A DNA stretch of 64,000 bases. It comes from Spinacia oleracea. Taxonomy: Eukaryota; Streptophyta; Magnoliopsida; Caryophyllales; Amaranthaceae. Location of the stretch: positions 113,944,141 to 114,008,140 of the forward strand of contig NC_079487.1 in NCBI RefSeq assembly GCF_020520425.1, written 5' to 3'. Positions 10,034 through 22,674 of the stretch are shown here, one piece after another. The translations under genes were made by a program, and so were the position numbers. Positions within the stretch are counted from its first letter, which is position 1. Each line of letters starts with the position of its first letter. Under the pieces are notes generated by a model that made no database searches, was not told the DNA's origin, and saw nothing but the letters and a program-made list of their open reading frames with translations.

Positions 10034-11196
10034 GGAAAAATTACTTTAAATAATCCAACCTTACGGCGATTTTCCGTTAATAATCCAACCTTTGGATTAT
10101 TATTTAATAATCCAATCTTTATGCCCCATTAACTTTTATTGCACCCAATCGGTCACCAACCTGATACAACAGGTAACCTATACACGTGTCATGCACCTAT
10201 TCGTTAAATATTTTTTTTAAAAATAATTTCTTTTTCTTTTTCTTTTTCTTTTTTCTTTTCATTCCTTCCTTATGGTTTTATTTGTTTTACGATTGTCTTG
10301 GTTTTATTTATTTTATTTCAATTCCTCCTTCCTTCTTCATTATCTTGTAATTTTGAACATCATCTTGTTCATCCTCACCAGCCCTTTTCTATCTCCCCTT
10401 TCCCTGTCTCCTTCTTCATCGTCAATTTCAATTCAATTGCTTCCATCTTTCTTCTCTCCATTAATGACGGTAAGAAGAAATCAGCAGTTGGAGATGGAAG
10501 ATAACAAGATCTTCAACAACAAGATTTCTCGATCTCCTTCTTTTTCTCCTTTGTTATTGTAATTGCCTAATTTTGAAGTTTAATTTCGAAATTTGTGGCG
10601 GTTGATTTCAGCAAATTATTTTTGTTTTATTTATTTTGTTTTTGCGGTGCACCAATGGTTCCAATGACGATGTTTCAAGGATTAGGATTTTCCTGGGCAT
10701 GTGGGTTTCCTTGATTTTCTTTAATTTGTGCTAATTTGAAAAGGTGGTAAAATTTAATTGGGATTTTGTAGTCTCAAATGCAGTAGTAATCATTCGTACC
10801 CACTTCAAGCACATCAATAAATTTGTTGTTTTTTAGGAGTATAATTTTGCAAAGAAAAGGTGTTAACTATCGTTAATTGATTCTTAGTGTAAGAGAAAAT
10901 GTTGGTTGAAGTTTCATAAACTTGTAGAAAAGGGGAGAACTTATGGAGGAAGAAGAAAGCTTCGAATAAGCTAGATTTGAAGGAAGAGAGAGAAATAAAG
11001 GAGAGGCTATAAATTGAACATTAAAAAATAATAATAAAAGATAAATAAAAAAAATTGACCTTCTTGACCGGTTGCCGGTCAGATGGGTGCAATAAAAATT
11101 AATGGGTATAAAGGTTGGATTATTAGATAATAATTCAAATGTTGGATTATTAACAGGAAATCGTCGAAAGGTTGGATTATTTAAAGTAATTTTTCC
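10034..11196. mobile_element. MULE (Mutator-like), 1.16 kb, nonautonomous
   Basis: A perfect 9-bp target duplication TATTTCAAA (10025-10033 and 11197-11205) flanks terminal inverted repeats of about 110 bp (start GGAAAAATTACTTTAAATAA; by eye about 88% identical). Long TIRs with 9-bp duplications are diagnostic of Mutator-like elements. There is no transposase. The interior has a pyrimidine-rich stretch ending in an ATG (about 10320-10470) that looks like a captured 5' UTR and start of a host gene, but I cannot name the donor. Confidence 0.88.
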
Positions 11197-11689
11197 TATT
11201 TCAAATATAGTCATTAAATTATTCAAGCAGCCTCGCCAACGGTTTAAAACGAATACGCAGGCCCACCAATTTTATTTTACTCCGTAGTTAATTTACTATT
11301 TGGAGTCAGATGTTAAGAACATCGAAGTGATCCAACAGACAAGAGTCCGCCACTTTCGACGGGCAAGTCGGAGTATTTGTCAACACGTCACACGGAGATC
11401 TAGTTTTTTACACTTCTTATTGGTGGACCCCAGTAAACGAGTACGTGGTCCATCAAATTAATTAAAGTAAAGAGTTTATCACCAAATTTTCCAGTTTATT
11501 GTCCCAACAAAGTGTATTTCATTTCATGTGAGGTCGGTTAAACTTCTCTCGTATTTATAAATTTATTATGTTCAGTTGTTCATCCTTCTTTTCTGTGAAT
11601 TTCTTTTTCGTTATAAAACATTTCACGCATTCATTTTCAAAGATTTGTTTCCTCGTGCTGTGTAGTGTGTACTCGTATAATTCAATATT

Positions 11690-11928
11690 AGTCCCTGTTT
11701 AAATCTTGATACTATTTACAATTGAATAGAATATTTTAATTTCTTTCCAATATGTACTTCAAAACATATTCACGTGACATCTTATTTTATTCGTCTTAAT
11801 GTGTAATTTAATAATATTAAATTTTTATATTTTTCTAACATACACATTTAGAGATATTAACGTTTAAATATTGAGTTGAAACGAGTTAAGAAGTCAAAAC
11901 ATTACTAATATTTAAGAACGGAGGGAGT
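11690..11928. mobile_element. Stowaway-like MITE, left end decayed
   Basis: The right end GAACGGAGGGAG is followed by TA; the left end near 11690 (AGTCCCTGTTTAAATCTTGA) is only roughly its inverse. The size fits the family. Confidence 0.5.
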
Positions 11929-12200
11929 ATCCAATATATGTAATTCCCAAAATTGAATTAGAATAAATAATAAGATTGAGACGAATATAATAAAATTACG
12001 ATTGTATAATAAAGAAATTAAAAAATAAACGGAGAAGTAATGACATAGGATTCCATAAGAGAGAATAAATGAGAAAAATACGGAGTAGTAATAAAATGGT
12101 AAAAATGAAAAAGGACAAGAAAAAAGTCGACAGCTAAAACAAGTTGGGTGTTTCCACCTTGATTCCCTCTCAGCCTCTTTCTACTCGGCTAGTCAAAATA

Positions 12201-12208
12201 TATTTATA
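12201..12208 (+). promoter_or_regulatory. TATA box of the GH17 gene
   Basis: TATTTATA lies 100 bp upstream of the ATG at 12308. Between them is an (ATATC)n pentanucleotide run at about 12262-12293 that would fall in the 5' leader. Confidence 0.5.
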
Positions 12209-12307
12209 CACGTTCCCTTATCTCACATGATCATTTTACTCCCAACGTTTAAATTATCATCTATCATATCATATCATATCATATCATAACCAATCAATTA
12301 AAAAGCC

Positions 12308-15300
12308 ATGGCTTCTCTGATAATCAATCTCCTCCTAATTTTCTCTCTAATTCAACTTCTTCACCCCGGTGTCGCCGCCGCATGGAGCGTCGGGGTGAAT
12401 TACGGTACACTAGGGGACAACCTTCCGCCACCAGCTCAGGTGGCGGAATTCCTCAAAACAAAAACATCAATAAACAGGATAAAACTGTTTGATGCTAACC
12501 CGGACATCGTACGGGCTTTTGCAAACTCCGGTATAGCCGTGACAATAACCGTAGCGAACGGGGAGATTCCGAATCTTGTTCAGCTCTCAGGGGCTCAGCA
12601 ATGGGTGGCTACTCATGTTAGTCCTTTTGTTCCACAGACAAGGATTATAAGAGTGCTTGTTGGTAATGAGGTTCTTCATTGGGGCCCTCAAAATCTGATT
12701 GATAACCTTGTTGCTTCCATGCGTACCCTTCATCAAGCCCTTCAGCAGGCTGGTCACAGGCACATTCAGGTACTATTTTATTTTTATTTATTATTGGGAA
12801 ATTCTTAATCATTAAGTTTTTGATTTGGAATAATTATTGCTTGTTTAAATGAATAATTGAGATTAGTTCAAAGGTATCAAAGATGATTCACTTTCACTTT
12901 CTCTTTCTCTATATATATTGAATAAATAATGTATTTATATCTGTAACCTTGTGGAGTAATGAAATCCTGAAGTCAAATCTGGAATCTTAATTTATGAGCG
13001 AAAAACACGGTTACTCATCTATAACTTAAGTTCAGACTTCAATTCAGATTATACCAGATAGCTCCAGATTAAACTTTCTTTTTTCCGTTTAATCTGTTTA
13101 TTGCCGTCAAGCTTTAATTTTCCATTTTTAAAAATGATTGAAAGTTGGATACGAGTATTTGAAACTTACAGATTTAAGAATCTAACAAGGCCCACTTGAT
13201 TGATAATGTACCTTCTTACGAATACTCCCTGTGTCCCTAACATTTGCCCCCTTTTCTTAAAAAAAAAAAAATTATTTTAACTTACTTTCTCTCTCTTTGT
13301 TTAAGAGTTCATGTTACCGTCTCATGTGGACATTTACGCCAAAATAATAAAAATAAAGATGATTTTATAGGACAATCTTTTAAGGACATGTAATATTAAC
13401 ATATAAACATGGTCAAACTTTAGTTAATTTGTGATATAGGATCAGATTAAAAACATTCAGACCAAACGATAAATTTAAATCATACTAGATTACTAGGTCA
13501 GGTAAATAGAACAAAATCTTATAAAAGACGGTAATTAGTACTCCGTAGTCTGTACATCGTATTGGGTCATAAACTCATAACGCGTTTGTATGGACTTTTT
13601 TCCCCCCTAATGTATTGCCTGTTCGTTTCCGTTAAAGTCATACTCATATCCTTATTTTCAAAGAGATGGGGTCGGCTGGGTCAACTTTTTTTTTTGGGAG
13701 GGTCAATTACTTTCATTAAAAAGTTGACTATATGCTAATTTGTGGGCTCTGTGGAGGACTGGAGGTGTTTAAATGGGGAGGTATAGCTTTTTCCAAGGGC
13801 CATACAATTCAAATGTGAAGCACTTTTTGCAGGGAAAAACAGACCCCCTGGCCCGTCCCCTTGTTACCTTGTATGATGTATAATTGCTTGAATTCTATAC
13901 ATACTGAATTTAGTGGGTGAATTTGCACCACAATTTTACTTGCATTTTCTCTGCAGTCTTGATTGCCCCTAAGATTGCTAAACGTCAAGTGTCTTGTGAC
14001 CAATTGGACAAAGTCACCCCAATACAACTACTTTTAATACGGAGTATGTCAGTACCAATAAAGCAAATGACTCATATCGGTATACAATACCACACTAGTC
14101 TCAATACCAATATCAAATTAATGGTACCAATAAGAGTCACTTGCGTTTATTTTAAACATAAGCCACTTGAGACTTAAAGTTCCTCTCCCCAACCGGAAAT
14201 AATAGTCATGCGTACAAAATTTCGTCACCTTACCAAAAATAAGGGTCGAGTTTATGTTTGGATTTTCGTATAACGCAGTAATACAATTGACAGAACCAAC
14301 TATTGCAAAATACAATTGTTTTTTACTTGTAAACTGCTCCATCCGTCCCAGAATACTTGAACCGGTTTGACCGACATAGAGTTTAATACAAAGTAATTAA
14401 CCTATTATTTAATTAGATGTTAGTTGACAGCGGGGTATGTTTGAATGTAGATAGGGATATGTGTCAACTTTTAAATGGGTAAGGGGTAGGGGTAGGGGGA
14501 ACAAAATGACTTGTGAGGGGGTAGTTGATATAATATTAATAAAAGTTTACCATTTATAGAAACGGTGCAAGTAATCCGGGACGGCTTTATGAGGAAAGCG
14601 GTGCAAGTATTCTGGGACGGAGGGAGTATGTCATATCTTTAATTACTACCGGGATTAAGGAGTATGTCTGTATGTGACAAACTAACATAATATAATTGAT
14701 TCCAGATCGAGGCATTAGTAATTAACATTAACTACTGTAATTCAGGCTTTCAGCCAATTGTTGTAACTTCTGTTGTTGAGTTCCTAGTGAAAATGGATGG
14801 CATGAAACTCATTTAATTCTGTGGTTTGAACAACAGGTATCTTCTCCTCATTCTTTGGCCATCCTAGCCAGGTCACAACCCCCAAGCACAGGCCGTTTTC
14901 GACCTGGATGGGACAAGGGTGTGTTAGCTCCAATGCTCCAATTCCTACGCGAAAGCAAGTCTCCTTTCGTCGTAAACCCCTACCCATACTTTAATGTTTA
15001 TCCCAAGAACGTCAACTTCTGCCTCTTTAAAAGAAATAGAGGACAATTTGATAGGTGGACCAAGAAGATGTACTACAACATGTTTGAGTCTCAAATGGAT
15101 GCTGTCTATTCTGCCATGAAGGCCTTGGGCTACGCAGATGTTGACATTGTGATCGGCGAGACAGGTTGGCCTACGGTTGGTGAGTCTTTCCAGACTTGGG
15201 TCAACCCCGCGGATGCTCAGACATTTAACTCGAGGCTAGTTATGGCAGTCAACTCGGGCAAAGGAACTCCTTTGATGCCTGGCAGGAAGTTTGAGACTTA

Positions 15301-15967
15301 CATTTTCGGGCTGTTTACTGAAAATCAAAAGCCTGGACCTGTTGCGGAGAGGAACTTTGGGTTGTTTAGGCCCGACTTCACCCCTGTCTACGACATTGGC
15401 GTCCTCAGAGGTGGACAAAAGGTAAATCACCTTCATCACTTCATCACTATTCACTAGTGATTTCTTCATAGTATCTGATATTGACTTGCATGATCTAATT
15501 CTGTGTTGTTTCCTTGACTTGCAGCCTCAGGCCCGTCCTAGCCCTACTCCAGCCCTACCTGGCCCAGCTAAGCCTAGCCCAAGCAATAACTGGTGTGTGC
15601 CAAAAGCACAGGCCACTGATGCCCAATTGCAGTCCAATATCAACTATGTCTGCAGCCAAGGAGTTGATTGCAAGCCTATCCAACCCGGCGGTGCATGTTT
15701 CAACCCAGACAATGTTAGGGCTCATGCCACCTATGCAATGAACACGTTTTACCAGACCAAGGGTCGCCAGCCCTTCCAATGCGATTTCTCTCAGACTGCT
15801 GTTCTCACCAATCGTAATCCAAGTAAGTATATAAGTATTGTATTCCTCTCTTCATAAGTTCATATATATATATATACATCCTTCCTGCTTAAGATCTTGC
15901 TTTACTAATCTGGTTTCTATATCTATCTGTTCTTTTTTCTCCAGGTTCCGGTACATGTAGATTTTAA
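12308..15967 (+). CDS. Secreted glucan endo-1,3-beta-glucosidase, GH17 + X8/CBM43
   Basis: Hydrolyses beta-1,3-glucan (callose or fungal wall glucan) in the apoplast or wall. Four exons with GT-AG junctions: 12308-12769, 14837-15421, 15525-15822, 15945-15967; predicted 455 residues. Residues 1-25 are a signal peptide. The GH17 barrel starts at [16 protein letters not shown]. The general acid is Glu121 in VLVGNE and the nucleophile Glu262 in IGETGWP. NPYPYF, GTPLMP and ETYIF...FGLF complete the family pattern. A Pro-rich linker follows, then an X8/CBM43 domain (NNWCVPK, C-rich, ending GTCRF). No hydrophobic GPI-attachment tail follows, so it is likely soluble, with the Ole e 9 type of architecture. 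The 2.07-kb first intron holds a MITE. AATAAA at 16192 may serve polyadenylation. Which of the many paralogues it is cannot be told. Confidence 0.93.
14337..14626. mobile_element. Stowaway-like MITE in GH17 intron 1
   Basis: The left end CTCCATCCGTCCCAGAATAC and the right end GTATTCTGGGACGGAGGGAG are inverted copies; TA follows on the right. An internal second copy of the right-end motif (GTGCAAGTAATCCGGGACGG) lies at about 14565-14584, the same end-doubling as in the MITE at 1552. Confidence 0.8.
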
Positions 15968-16322
15968 ACTGTAGGCTGAAAATTGGAAGTCAGGATTCAG
16001 GAGTTAAGGACTAGCTAGGAGGCTGGTCCCACCGACAAAATTATTTATTCTTGATCCATTAACATAATAATTGTGTAGTTTAGCACTCTAGTTGATGGTC
16101 ACTAATTAGCATTATGGTGTATCTTTTTCAGTGTGTAAATTTAGAAAAAAGGAGCTGGAATATAAGCATAATGGAATTTTTCATTCATGAGAATAAATTC
16201 ACTCTTTTTTGTTTGGGCTTTTTCGTGATTGTTTCTTTGAGCTTCTTTTCACTCCTTTCTTGGTATGGTTTACGAACTACGTACAACCTCGGTGGGGGTG
16301 GGGCGGGGATGTAGTTTTTTTT

Positions 16323-16343
16323 GGGGGGGGGGGGGGGGGGGGG
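16323..16343 (+). repeat. G21 homopolymer
   Basis: An uninterrupted run of 21 G after TTTTTTTT. Could fold as a G-quadruplex. It is also a place where assemblies are unreliable. Confidence 0.9.
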
Positions 16344-17261
16344 CAAAGGCTAGTAATGGGCATATTACACAGAGATTACAATAACACCCGAATACCCAAG
16401 CTTCAAACCTAGTTAAGCTCACCAGGCCATACATAAGTCAATACCCCACAAGAGAAGGGACTGACTACATACCACGAAGTATAAGTCTGACGGTTCCATC
16501 CTAAGACTAATTTCGTGATAGCTGAAGTAGTCCACCAATCTTATATGTTAATCAATCTAACTCTAGCTTTTCCATGTGTAACAATTAGTCTTAACTCACA
16601 TGTGGATTAGTGTTCTCAACACTTAAACATCAAACCTTAGTACTCGTACAACATAAGCGAAGTCTTTAAACTTTGGCTGTCCTAACTTTAATCTTGAAGA
16701 AAGAGGAGAGATCAGAGGCCAGATGGGATTGGGTGGGGGATTATTTTTAATACCAAATTGCAAGATTAGTACGTATAAGTGATTAAATTAATAGGATGGA
16801 GATGTGTAAACAATCTTGAACAGACAGAAAATCTTCCATATAAATCAAGATTCGAAAAAATAAATGGTTGATTGAAGGCAACAGAAGCTTCACCTTCAGG
16901 GCAAACATGTTCTCTTAAAGGGTTGTACGCTAATTAATTGTGGAGATAGTACTAATTGAAATTGCTTTTGTCTCAAACAAGGATTAGCTACTTTCAACAT
17001 ACTTTTGTTTGCGTGCTCTTTGACAAACCAGGCTGTTGTAAGTTTGTAACATACCCTATAACAATGTGTTTGAATAGACCGAACTTCATGTATAAATCTA
17101 AAATGTGCTCTCACTGTGTTATATGTGTGTTAGCTAGACACACATCACTGTCACATGTGATGTAACGACTAACGAGTGTATACGATGTATACAGAGTGTA
17201 TATTTGTCGAATGCGCGCATTTGTTTATTGGTGTAGAGAGAGTCATAAAAGGCAAGACGAC

Positions 17262-17345
17262 AAATGGTGTACACAAGATTCGATCTCGGGTCTTAGTTAT
17301 TAACCCTGAACACTTTACCAACTAATTTACTTGACATCCACAAAC
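17262..17345 (-). mobile_element. tRNA-derived SINE head, minus strand
   Basis: The minus strand reads TTAGTTGGTAAAGTGTTCAG (A box) then GAGATCGAATCTTG (B box), the spacing of an internal Pol III promoter. No intact cloverleaf. Limits uncertain. Confidence 0.4.
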
Positions 17346-17436
17346 TCATCTCATTTGTTATATTACTGTGTTGCCTTGTTTGTGTGTGTCTTTCTAGCTA
17401 CTAAAGAATTTGTGCGGTTGAACTAAACTTAAATCA

Positions 17437-17607
17437 ATTGTCTGTTGGTTTAGAGGTTATTGAGACTTAACTTGGTAGGGAGGACCGCGTGTCCGATCCC
17501 CACAACAATAATTGGGAGGGAACTAGAACCTATCCACCCATAACTTAAACCTAAATTCCGATTAGCCCTAAGGGTGAACCGGGTGGTAACAATAAAAAAA
17601 ACATTAA
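17437..17607 (+). mobile_element. tRNA-derived SINE
   Basis: A-box-like TTGGTTTAGAGGTTATTGAG, B-box-like GTGTCCGATCCCC, a body of about 100 bp containing a GGTGAACCGGG word, and a 3' AATAAAAAAAACA tail. Target duplication not resolved. Confidence 0.5.
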
Positions 17608-18754
17608 ACTTATTTAATGTGGACTATTAACCTTATTTTAACATTTATAAATATCTTGTCAAAAAAAAAAACATTTATAAGTATAAAATAACTTAATTTG
17701 TCTGTTGGACAACTAATTTCTATTACAATCTCTACTAATTTAAACTAAATGATTGATTTTTTCCCCTCAAGGTGATTGCAACATGGATGCAGTTCATGTG
17801 TGTTTTTTTTAAAGGATAATTAATTTATTAATAAATAGTCATATAACATTTACAAAACAAATATAGATCTAACAAATACTTCGTACATGCCAAATTAGAA
17901 ATCATCCCCGCGGCTACAACAAATCTTTATAATGGCTACATGTTCCAGCGTTATATTAAGGGAGACGTTCTACAGTGCAAATCTATTCAACGACCGTAAA
18001 TTTGATAAAGAAAACCTTTATTTGATGTAGTTCATGTGTTTACTAAACCTAGTTGATTCTCTCTCTTTCTCCACCAAATCGACAATCATTACCATTCGGG
18101 TTAATGACTTGTATATGAAATGTCACATGTTCAAATTCCTTCTCCGTATATAATGTCTAGTGGCTCATTCAAACCAGGTAAGAGGGGAAAAAATTCATTA
18201 CCATCCAATATTCAACAATCAAGATCAAATCCATGATTTCATAAACCACCTTAATGAATTTCATTTCATAAATGTAGTTATCATACTCCCTTTGTTCAAT
18301 TTATTTACTCATATTTTTGTTACGTGATTTTCCGACTGTTATAGATTTTGTTTAAATAGATTATCAATTCCAGTCTCTACTAAATTAAACTAATTAAATT
18401 TTCCTCAACATAATAGTAAATATTGTCTCTATTAATCTATTTAATTATTTCTTTTTCTCCACCAAATCAACAATTATCACCATTTAGATCGAGGATTTGT
18501 GTACAATATACCACCCCATTTGGTAATGGCTCATTCGGACTAAAAGAAAACCATCATTACCATCCAATAATCAACAACTAAGATCATAATTGCTTCATAC
18601 AATTCTTAAAATAAAAGTAAAAAAAGGTCCCACTTGAATACTTAACTTAACCAATTGAATCCTATTTTGTCGATCAACCACTCACCAAAATCAAACCCCT
18701 CATTTCCCTCACCCACTTCATTCCACTCACCAAAATCAAACTCCAAAAAAAAAT

Positions 18755-19507
18755 ATGCAAGAAACTAAAAACCCCACCAAAAATTACACTCACAAAAAAC
18801 ACAAACACAAACATCCTAACTACGTCCACCCTCAATCGGAAACCGCCGCAGAAAACACCACCCCAACCTCAACCACCACCACCACCACCACCGCTTCAAC
18901 TGCCCCAAACATCTCTTTCAAGCGCAACACCGACGTAAAAGGCCTAAAATTCGGCGGCCAATTCATCGTAAAATCCTTCACCGTCCGTCGCTGCCGCCCT
19001 CAAGAACTCTCACTCCTCCTCAATCTCTCTCCTCCACAAGCACTCCCTTCCACCATCGCCTTCCTCCCTTCAAACTTCACCATCTTAGCTCACCATGCTT
19101 GGCACACCTTAACCCTTGGCTTGGGCACCAAGAAATCCAAGGTCATCATCTTTGTTTTTGACACCGTGGCTGCTAAATCCAACGCCGATCTGACGTGGCC
19201 TCACGAGATCCCTTTGGGTGACGTCAATAAACGGTTGATTCGCGGGATGAACAGCTGGGATTTTGCGAGGTTTAAGTTTAGGAAAGGGTGTATAACTTTT
19301 TATGTGTTCGGTGTTAGAAAGAGTGGTGATAGAGGAGGGTTCCAGTGTGGTGACGACTTGCGGTGTATCCTGCACTCTGTTGTTGCTCTTAAGGATTTTC
19401 TTGATCATACGGCTATGCTTGCTTTGCCCAATCAAAGGTCCCTCGACCATTCTTCCATTAATAATAACAGGAGTAGTTACAATCATCGTTCTGTTGCTGC
19501 TCATTAA
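18755..19507 (+). CDS. Conserved plant protein of unknown function, 250 aa
   Basis: A single open exon. The N-terminus is low complexity (His/Lys-rich, then a Thr run at about residues 38-48). From about residue 53 it is a compact globular region I recognise as a plant-wide uncharacterised family: DVKGLKFGGQFIVKSFTVRR, FLPSNFTILAHHAWHTLTLG, GLGTKKSKVIIFVFD, HEIPLGDVNKRLIRGM, ARFKFRKGCITFYVFGVR, DDLRCILHSVVALKDFLDHT and AMLALPNQ. No signal peptide, membrane span or catalytic motif is evident. The ATG is the first after a plausible A-rich leader. The C-terminal Ser/Asn-rich tail is not conserved as far as I recall. Role unknown; I do not assign one. Confidence 0.85.
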   Translation: MQETKNPTKNYTHKKHKHKHPNYVHPQSETAAENTTPTSTTTTTTTASTAPNISFKRNTDVKGLKFGGQFIVKSFTVRRCRPQELSLLLNLSPPQALPSTIAFLPSNFTILAHHAWHTLTLGLGTKKSKVIIFVFDTVAAKSNADLTWPHEIPLGDVNKRLIRGMNSWDFARFKFRKGCITFYVFGVRKSGDRGGFQCGDDLRCILHSVVALKDFLDHTAMLALPNQRSLDHSSINNNRSSYNHRSVAAH

Positions 19508-19806
19508 TTTTTTTATTTTTTAATGTAGTTCTTATTTTTGGAGGGAATTCATTTATTTTCTTTGTTGTTGGGTTTCTATCTTCGGTGTATATGTAATTTT
19601 GTTCCACCAATGATCATCGATAAGTATTGGTAATTTAGGCTCTGTTCTGTTCGATTTATTTTCGACTTATTTTTCAAGGAGTCACATATGACCGACACAA
19701 ATACAGAGTATTAAGTAAGCATAGTTGAATTTTGAAATAATGCAAGTGGAGTAGTTGACTATAAAAACACAAGGGATGTAAAGGTTAACAAAAGTGAAAT
19801 TATTTA

Positions 19807-20062
19807 CTCCCTATGTCTCTTAATACTCGCACTGTTTTGATTGGACACGTTTGTCAATGCACGACCATCAATATTTTTAACTACATATTATAAAACTTAT
19901 GAAAATATTAATATTTTGAAAATATATATTAAGATGAAGCCAACAATATATTATATACTACTAACATTTGTTTCATATATTAGAAATAAAATAGGGTCAA
20001 AAAGTGAATTATGTAAATAGTGCAAAAAGTCAAACGATATGAGTATTAAGGGACAGAGGGAG
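19807..20062. mobile_element. Stowaway-like MITE
   Basis: TA at 19805-19806 and 20063-20064 flanks inverted ends: CTCCCTATGTCTCTTAATAC and GAGTATTAAGGGACAGAGGG. Same subfamily as 7398-7655 (shared ACTGTTTTGA word). Confidence 0.82.
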
Positions 20063-20064
20063 TA

Positions 20065-20785
20065 TAATTTTAGTGGGCTCATAAGAAAGTAAAAAATAAT
20101 AAACAATAAAAGTGTGAGTGTAAAAGTTATCAAAAATGAAATTGTAATTCCTAAAAAGTTACGGCCGGAAGTAGTAATTGTAACTTAATTTTGAAAAAAT
20201 ACGGAGGAAGTACTTTTTAATTTCTATTGACGTGGTACTCTGTTAAATTACAATATACTTCATATTTCATCCGTTATTTTAAATGTGGAACCTTTTAGTT
20301 GTAACATATTGACTTTTAGTATTTTTTACATGATCAATTTTGACTTATATTATCTACATATGCATAATGAAATGGAAACTAGTTATGTTGAGTCTTGTTA
20401 AATTTCTCTCGAAACATGTACTTTCTCTTTAACAAACCAAATTTGAACAAAAAAAGGGTCAATTAGAAGTAGGGATAACACATTGCAAATATGAATGTGG
20501 TGACATTTTTTTCTTGGAGCATTTAGGCATGTATAGGAGATTGACATGTTGCTTAAGTTGAACTCAAGAGGGTGATTTGATGGATGATGTATATGCTTGC
20601 AATCACTGCACCTTATAATCCATGAAAATTTGTTGTTTTCTACTAGTACTACGTATTTGCTTATAGGAATTTATGTAGGATGCACCATGCTATTAGTGGA
20701 ATAAAAATTAGTTTTGTCAAACACGTCGCGTCATACAGTACACTCTGCGGGATTATAAAATTTACAATGTAAGAGTATATGTATA
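20065..20785. other. Intergenic, no gene seen
   Basis: AT-rich. A stray Stowaway-like right end (ATACGGAGGAAGTAC) near 20200 has no partner. Confidence 0.4.
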
Positions 20786-21050
20786 CTTCCTCCATTTTTT
20801 TTTATTATTGCACCATCTACATTGGGCACAAGAATTAAGAAATGAGGTAAAAGGTGAGAGATTGACAAAAATACCCATGTAATTTAGTACAAATTTTGAT
20901 GTAAAAAACAAGTGGGGTTTGGTCCCCACCACACATATAAGGATAGAAATGTCATTTCATGGGGTAAACTTACTAAAAAAGGAAATGGTGCAATTAATAT
21001 GCAACTTCCGAATAAGGAAAATGGTGCAATAATAAAAAAAATGGAGGAAA
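20786..21050. mobile_element. Stowaway-like MITE
   Basis: TA at 20784-20785 and 21051-21052; the left end runs CTTCCTCCATTTTT into TTATTATTGCACCAT, and the right end is ATGGTGCAATAAT into ATGGAGGAAA. About 265 bp, noncoding. Confidence 0.85.
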
Positions 21051-21341
21051 TATATATTTTTTAATATAGGTAAAAACTGGTAAAGTAAAAGCCTTTAACG
21101 AATTGGAATCTTGCACAGTTCAGCACAACCCGGCTAAGTCGGCAATGTCCTTAAAGATTAGAGAGAATAGTAGGAAATTCTCACCTTAAACAGCCCCTAG
21201 TGGGATTTAATATATCTCACGAACACAAGGTTGCAAGATACAAACTTTCATGCTCCATACTAGATAGATGGTACAAGATATGAAAAGAAATTAAAGGAAT
21301 GCAACACTCAAGGAGAAAAGAGAAACAATGAAAATACGAAA

Positions 21342-21671
21342 ATGATAAAGGTCGCAACATGCGACCTTTAAGCCGTGTCACAATGATGATATGGCATGAT
21401 TATGTGTCATGATTTAAATTGGAAACTAAAATATTTAACTTATATAACTTATTATACATGTTAAAAAAATGTAGGAAAATCTTAATATTCTAATTTGTTT
21501 CCTTCTTTACATCAACTATCTTATTTACATATTTTCATAGTAAAAATATTGCATTGATATTAAAAATATTATGATGACGCATAACCTACGTGGCGCCTAT
21601 ATGTACCAATTAAATTCCGACACATAAGATTGCGATAACTAAATGTTGTCGCAACTTGCGACCTTTATCAT
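21342..21671. mobile_element. MITE with GGTCGCAA ends
   Basis: Terminal inverted repeat ATGATAAAGGTCGCAA at the left, mirrored by TTGCGACCTTTATCAT at the right. The left end is itself palindromic (AAAGGTCGCAACATGCGACC). The interior is AT-rich. No clear target duplication. Confidence 0.5.
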
Positions 21672-22439
21672 CACCCATGAAAATAATTTTGAGAGTGATA
21701 GGTTAGTCACTCAGTCTATAAAATGACATATGGTTCCTATAAATTTTGTGTAGTGGAAAATAGTTGAAAATTCCTATTCTGAATGTACATGATCTTGATT
21801 CTTACTCCATAGTTCTTATTGCATAATTAAGATATTTACCACCAAAACAAATATTGTTATTAAATTTATGAATAAACATGATGTTCTGGAATGGTTGCAA
21901 TTTTTAATAGCCATTGAAAAATCTTTCTATAAAATAAACTAGTTAGTTATTAACAAAGAATTTTGGAAGGAGTATTAAAGCTTCGAGAAATCGAACACTA
22001 AACATCTATCTATAACTATACTAAAAGAGAAGTCCCTAAAACCTAAGATGACACATGTCGCTCTGTCGTTAAAAAATTTCCCGCTATTTTCCCTTTCCCT
22101 AAATAAATTAACTTAATTAAATAAATTATATACGCCGGTAAGTTTGCACGCAAGAATACAATAATTTAGTTATTACCTAAGTTAAAGAATAATAATTTAG
22201 TATTGCACGTTATTCTATACAGACATATAATTTACTTAAAGCTAAAACTATATGAAGATGGTAAGGCTACGCAACATCACCCATATAATAAAGATGCTAA
22301 GTCTTAACATGTTACTAAATTTAACATGTATACATAATTATACGTTAATAGCTATGTGCTTAATTACGCTTAATCAGATTTGATTGATTAAATATATAAG
22401 CTGACAATAAATATATTTACTATAAGTTGAAGATTTGTG

Positions 22440-22674
22440 CATATCAAAGAAAATATCGCACCATGGTTGATTTTTACTTTGACCCTTAATATCTCTAATC
22501 GTGTGCAAGTAAAAATTATAAAAAAATAATATTTAGAAAATATATATCCGATATGAATCTAACATGACCCCGCATGACTAAAATTTCCTTACGGACGAAT
22601 CACAAAAAATTGACAAAGTCGTAATGTGAATAGTGTAAAAAATAAATGGTGCGATATTTTCGGGACGGAGGAAG
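22440..22674. mobile_element. Stowaway-like MITE inside the Helitron
   Basis: The right end GGGACGGAGGAAG precedes TA at about 22675; GAAAATATCGCACCATGGTT at the left mirrors ATGGTGCGATATTTTC at the right. The outermost left bases are decayed. Confidence 0.55.

Larger units (their letters stand above)
16344..18754. other. Intergenic with SINE debris
   Basis: No protein gene is supportable. Holds two SINE-like pieces (listed separately), tRNA B-box-like words near 18130 and 18480, and an isolated Stowaway-like left end (ACTCCCTTTGTTC) near 18287 without a partner. Confidence 0.5.

Noticed and set aside
13223-13560. Complete MITE in GH17 intron 1 starting ACTCCCTGTGTCCC
   Set aside because: Only a left-end-like sequence is visible; no matching inverted right end was found.
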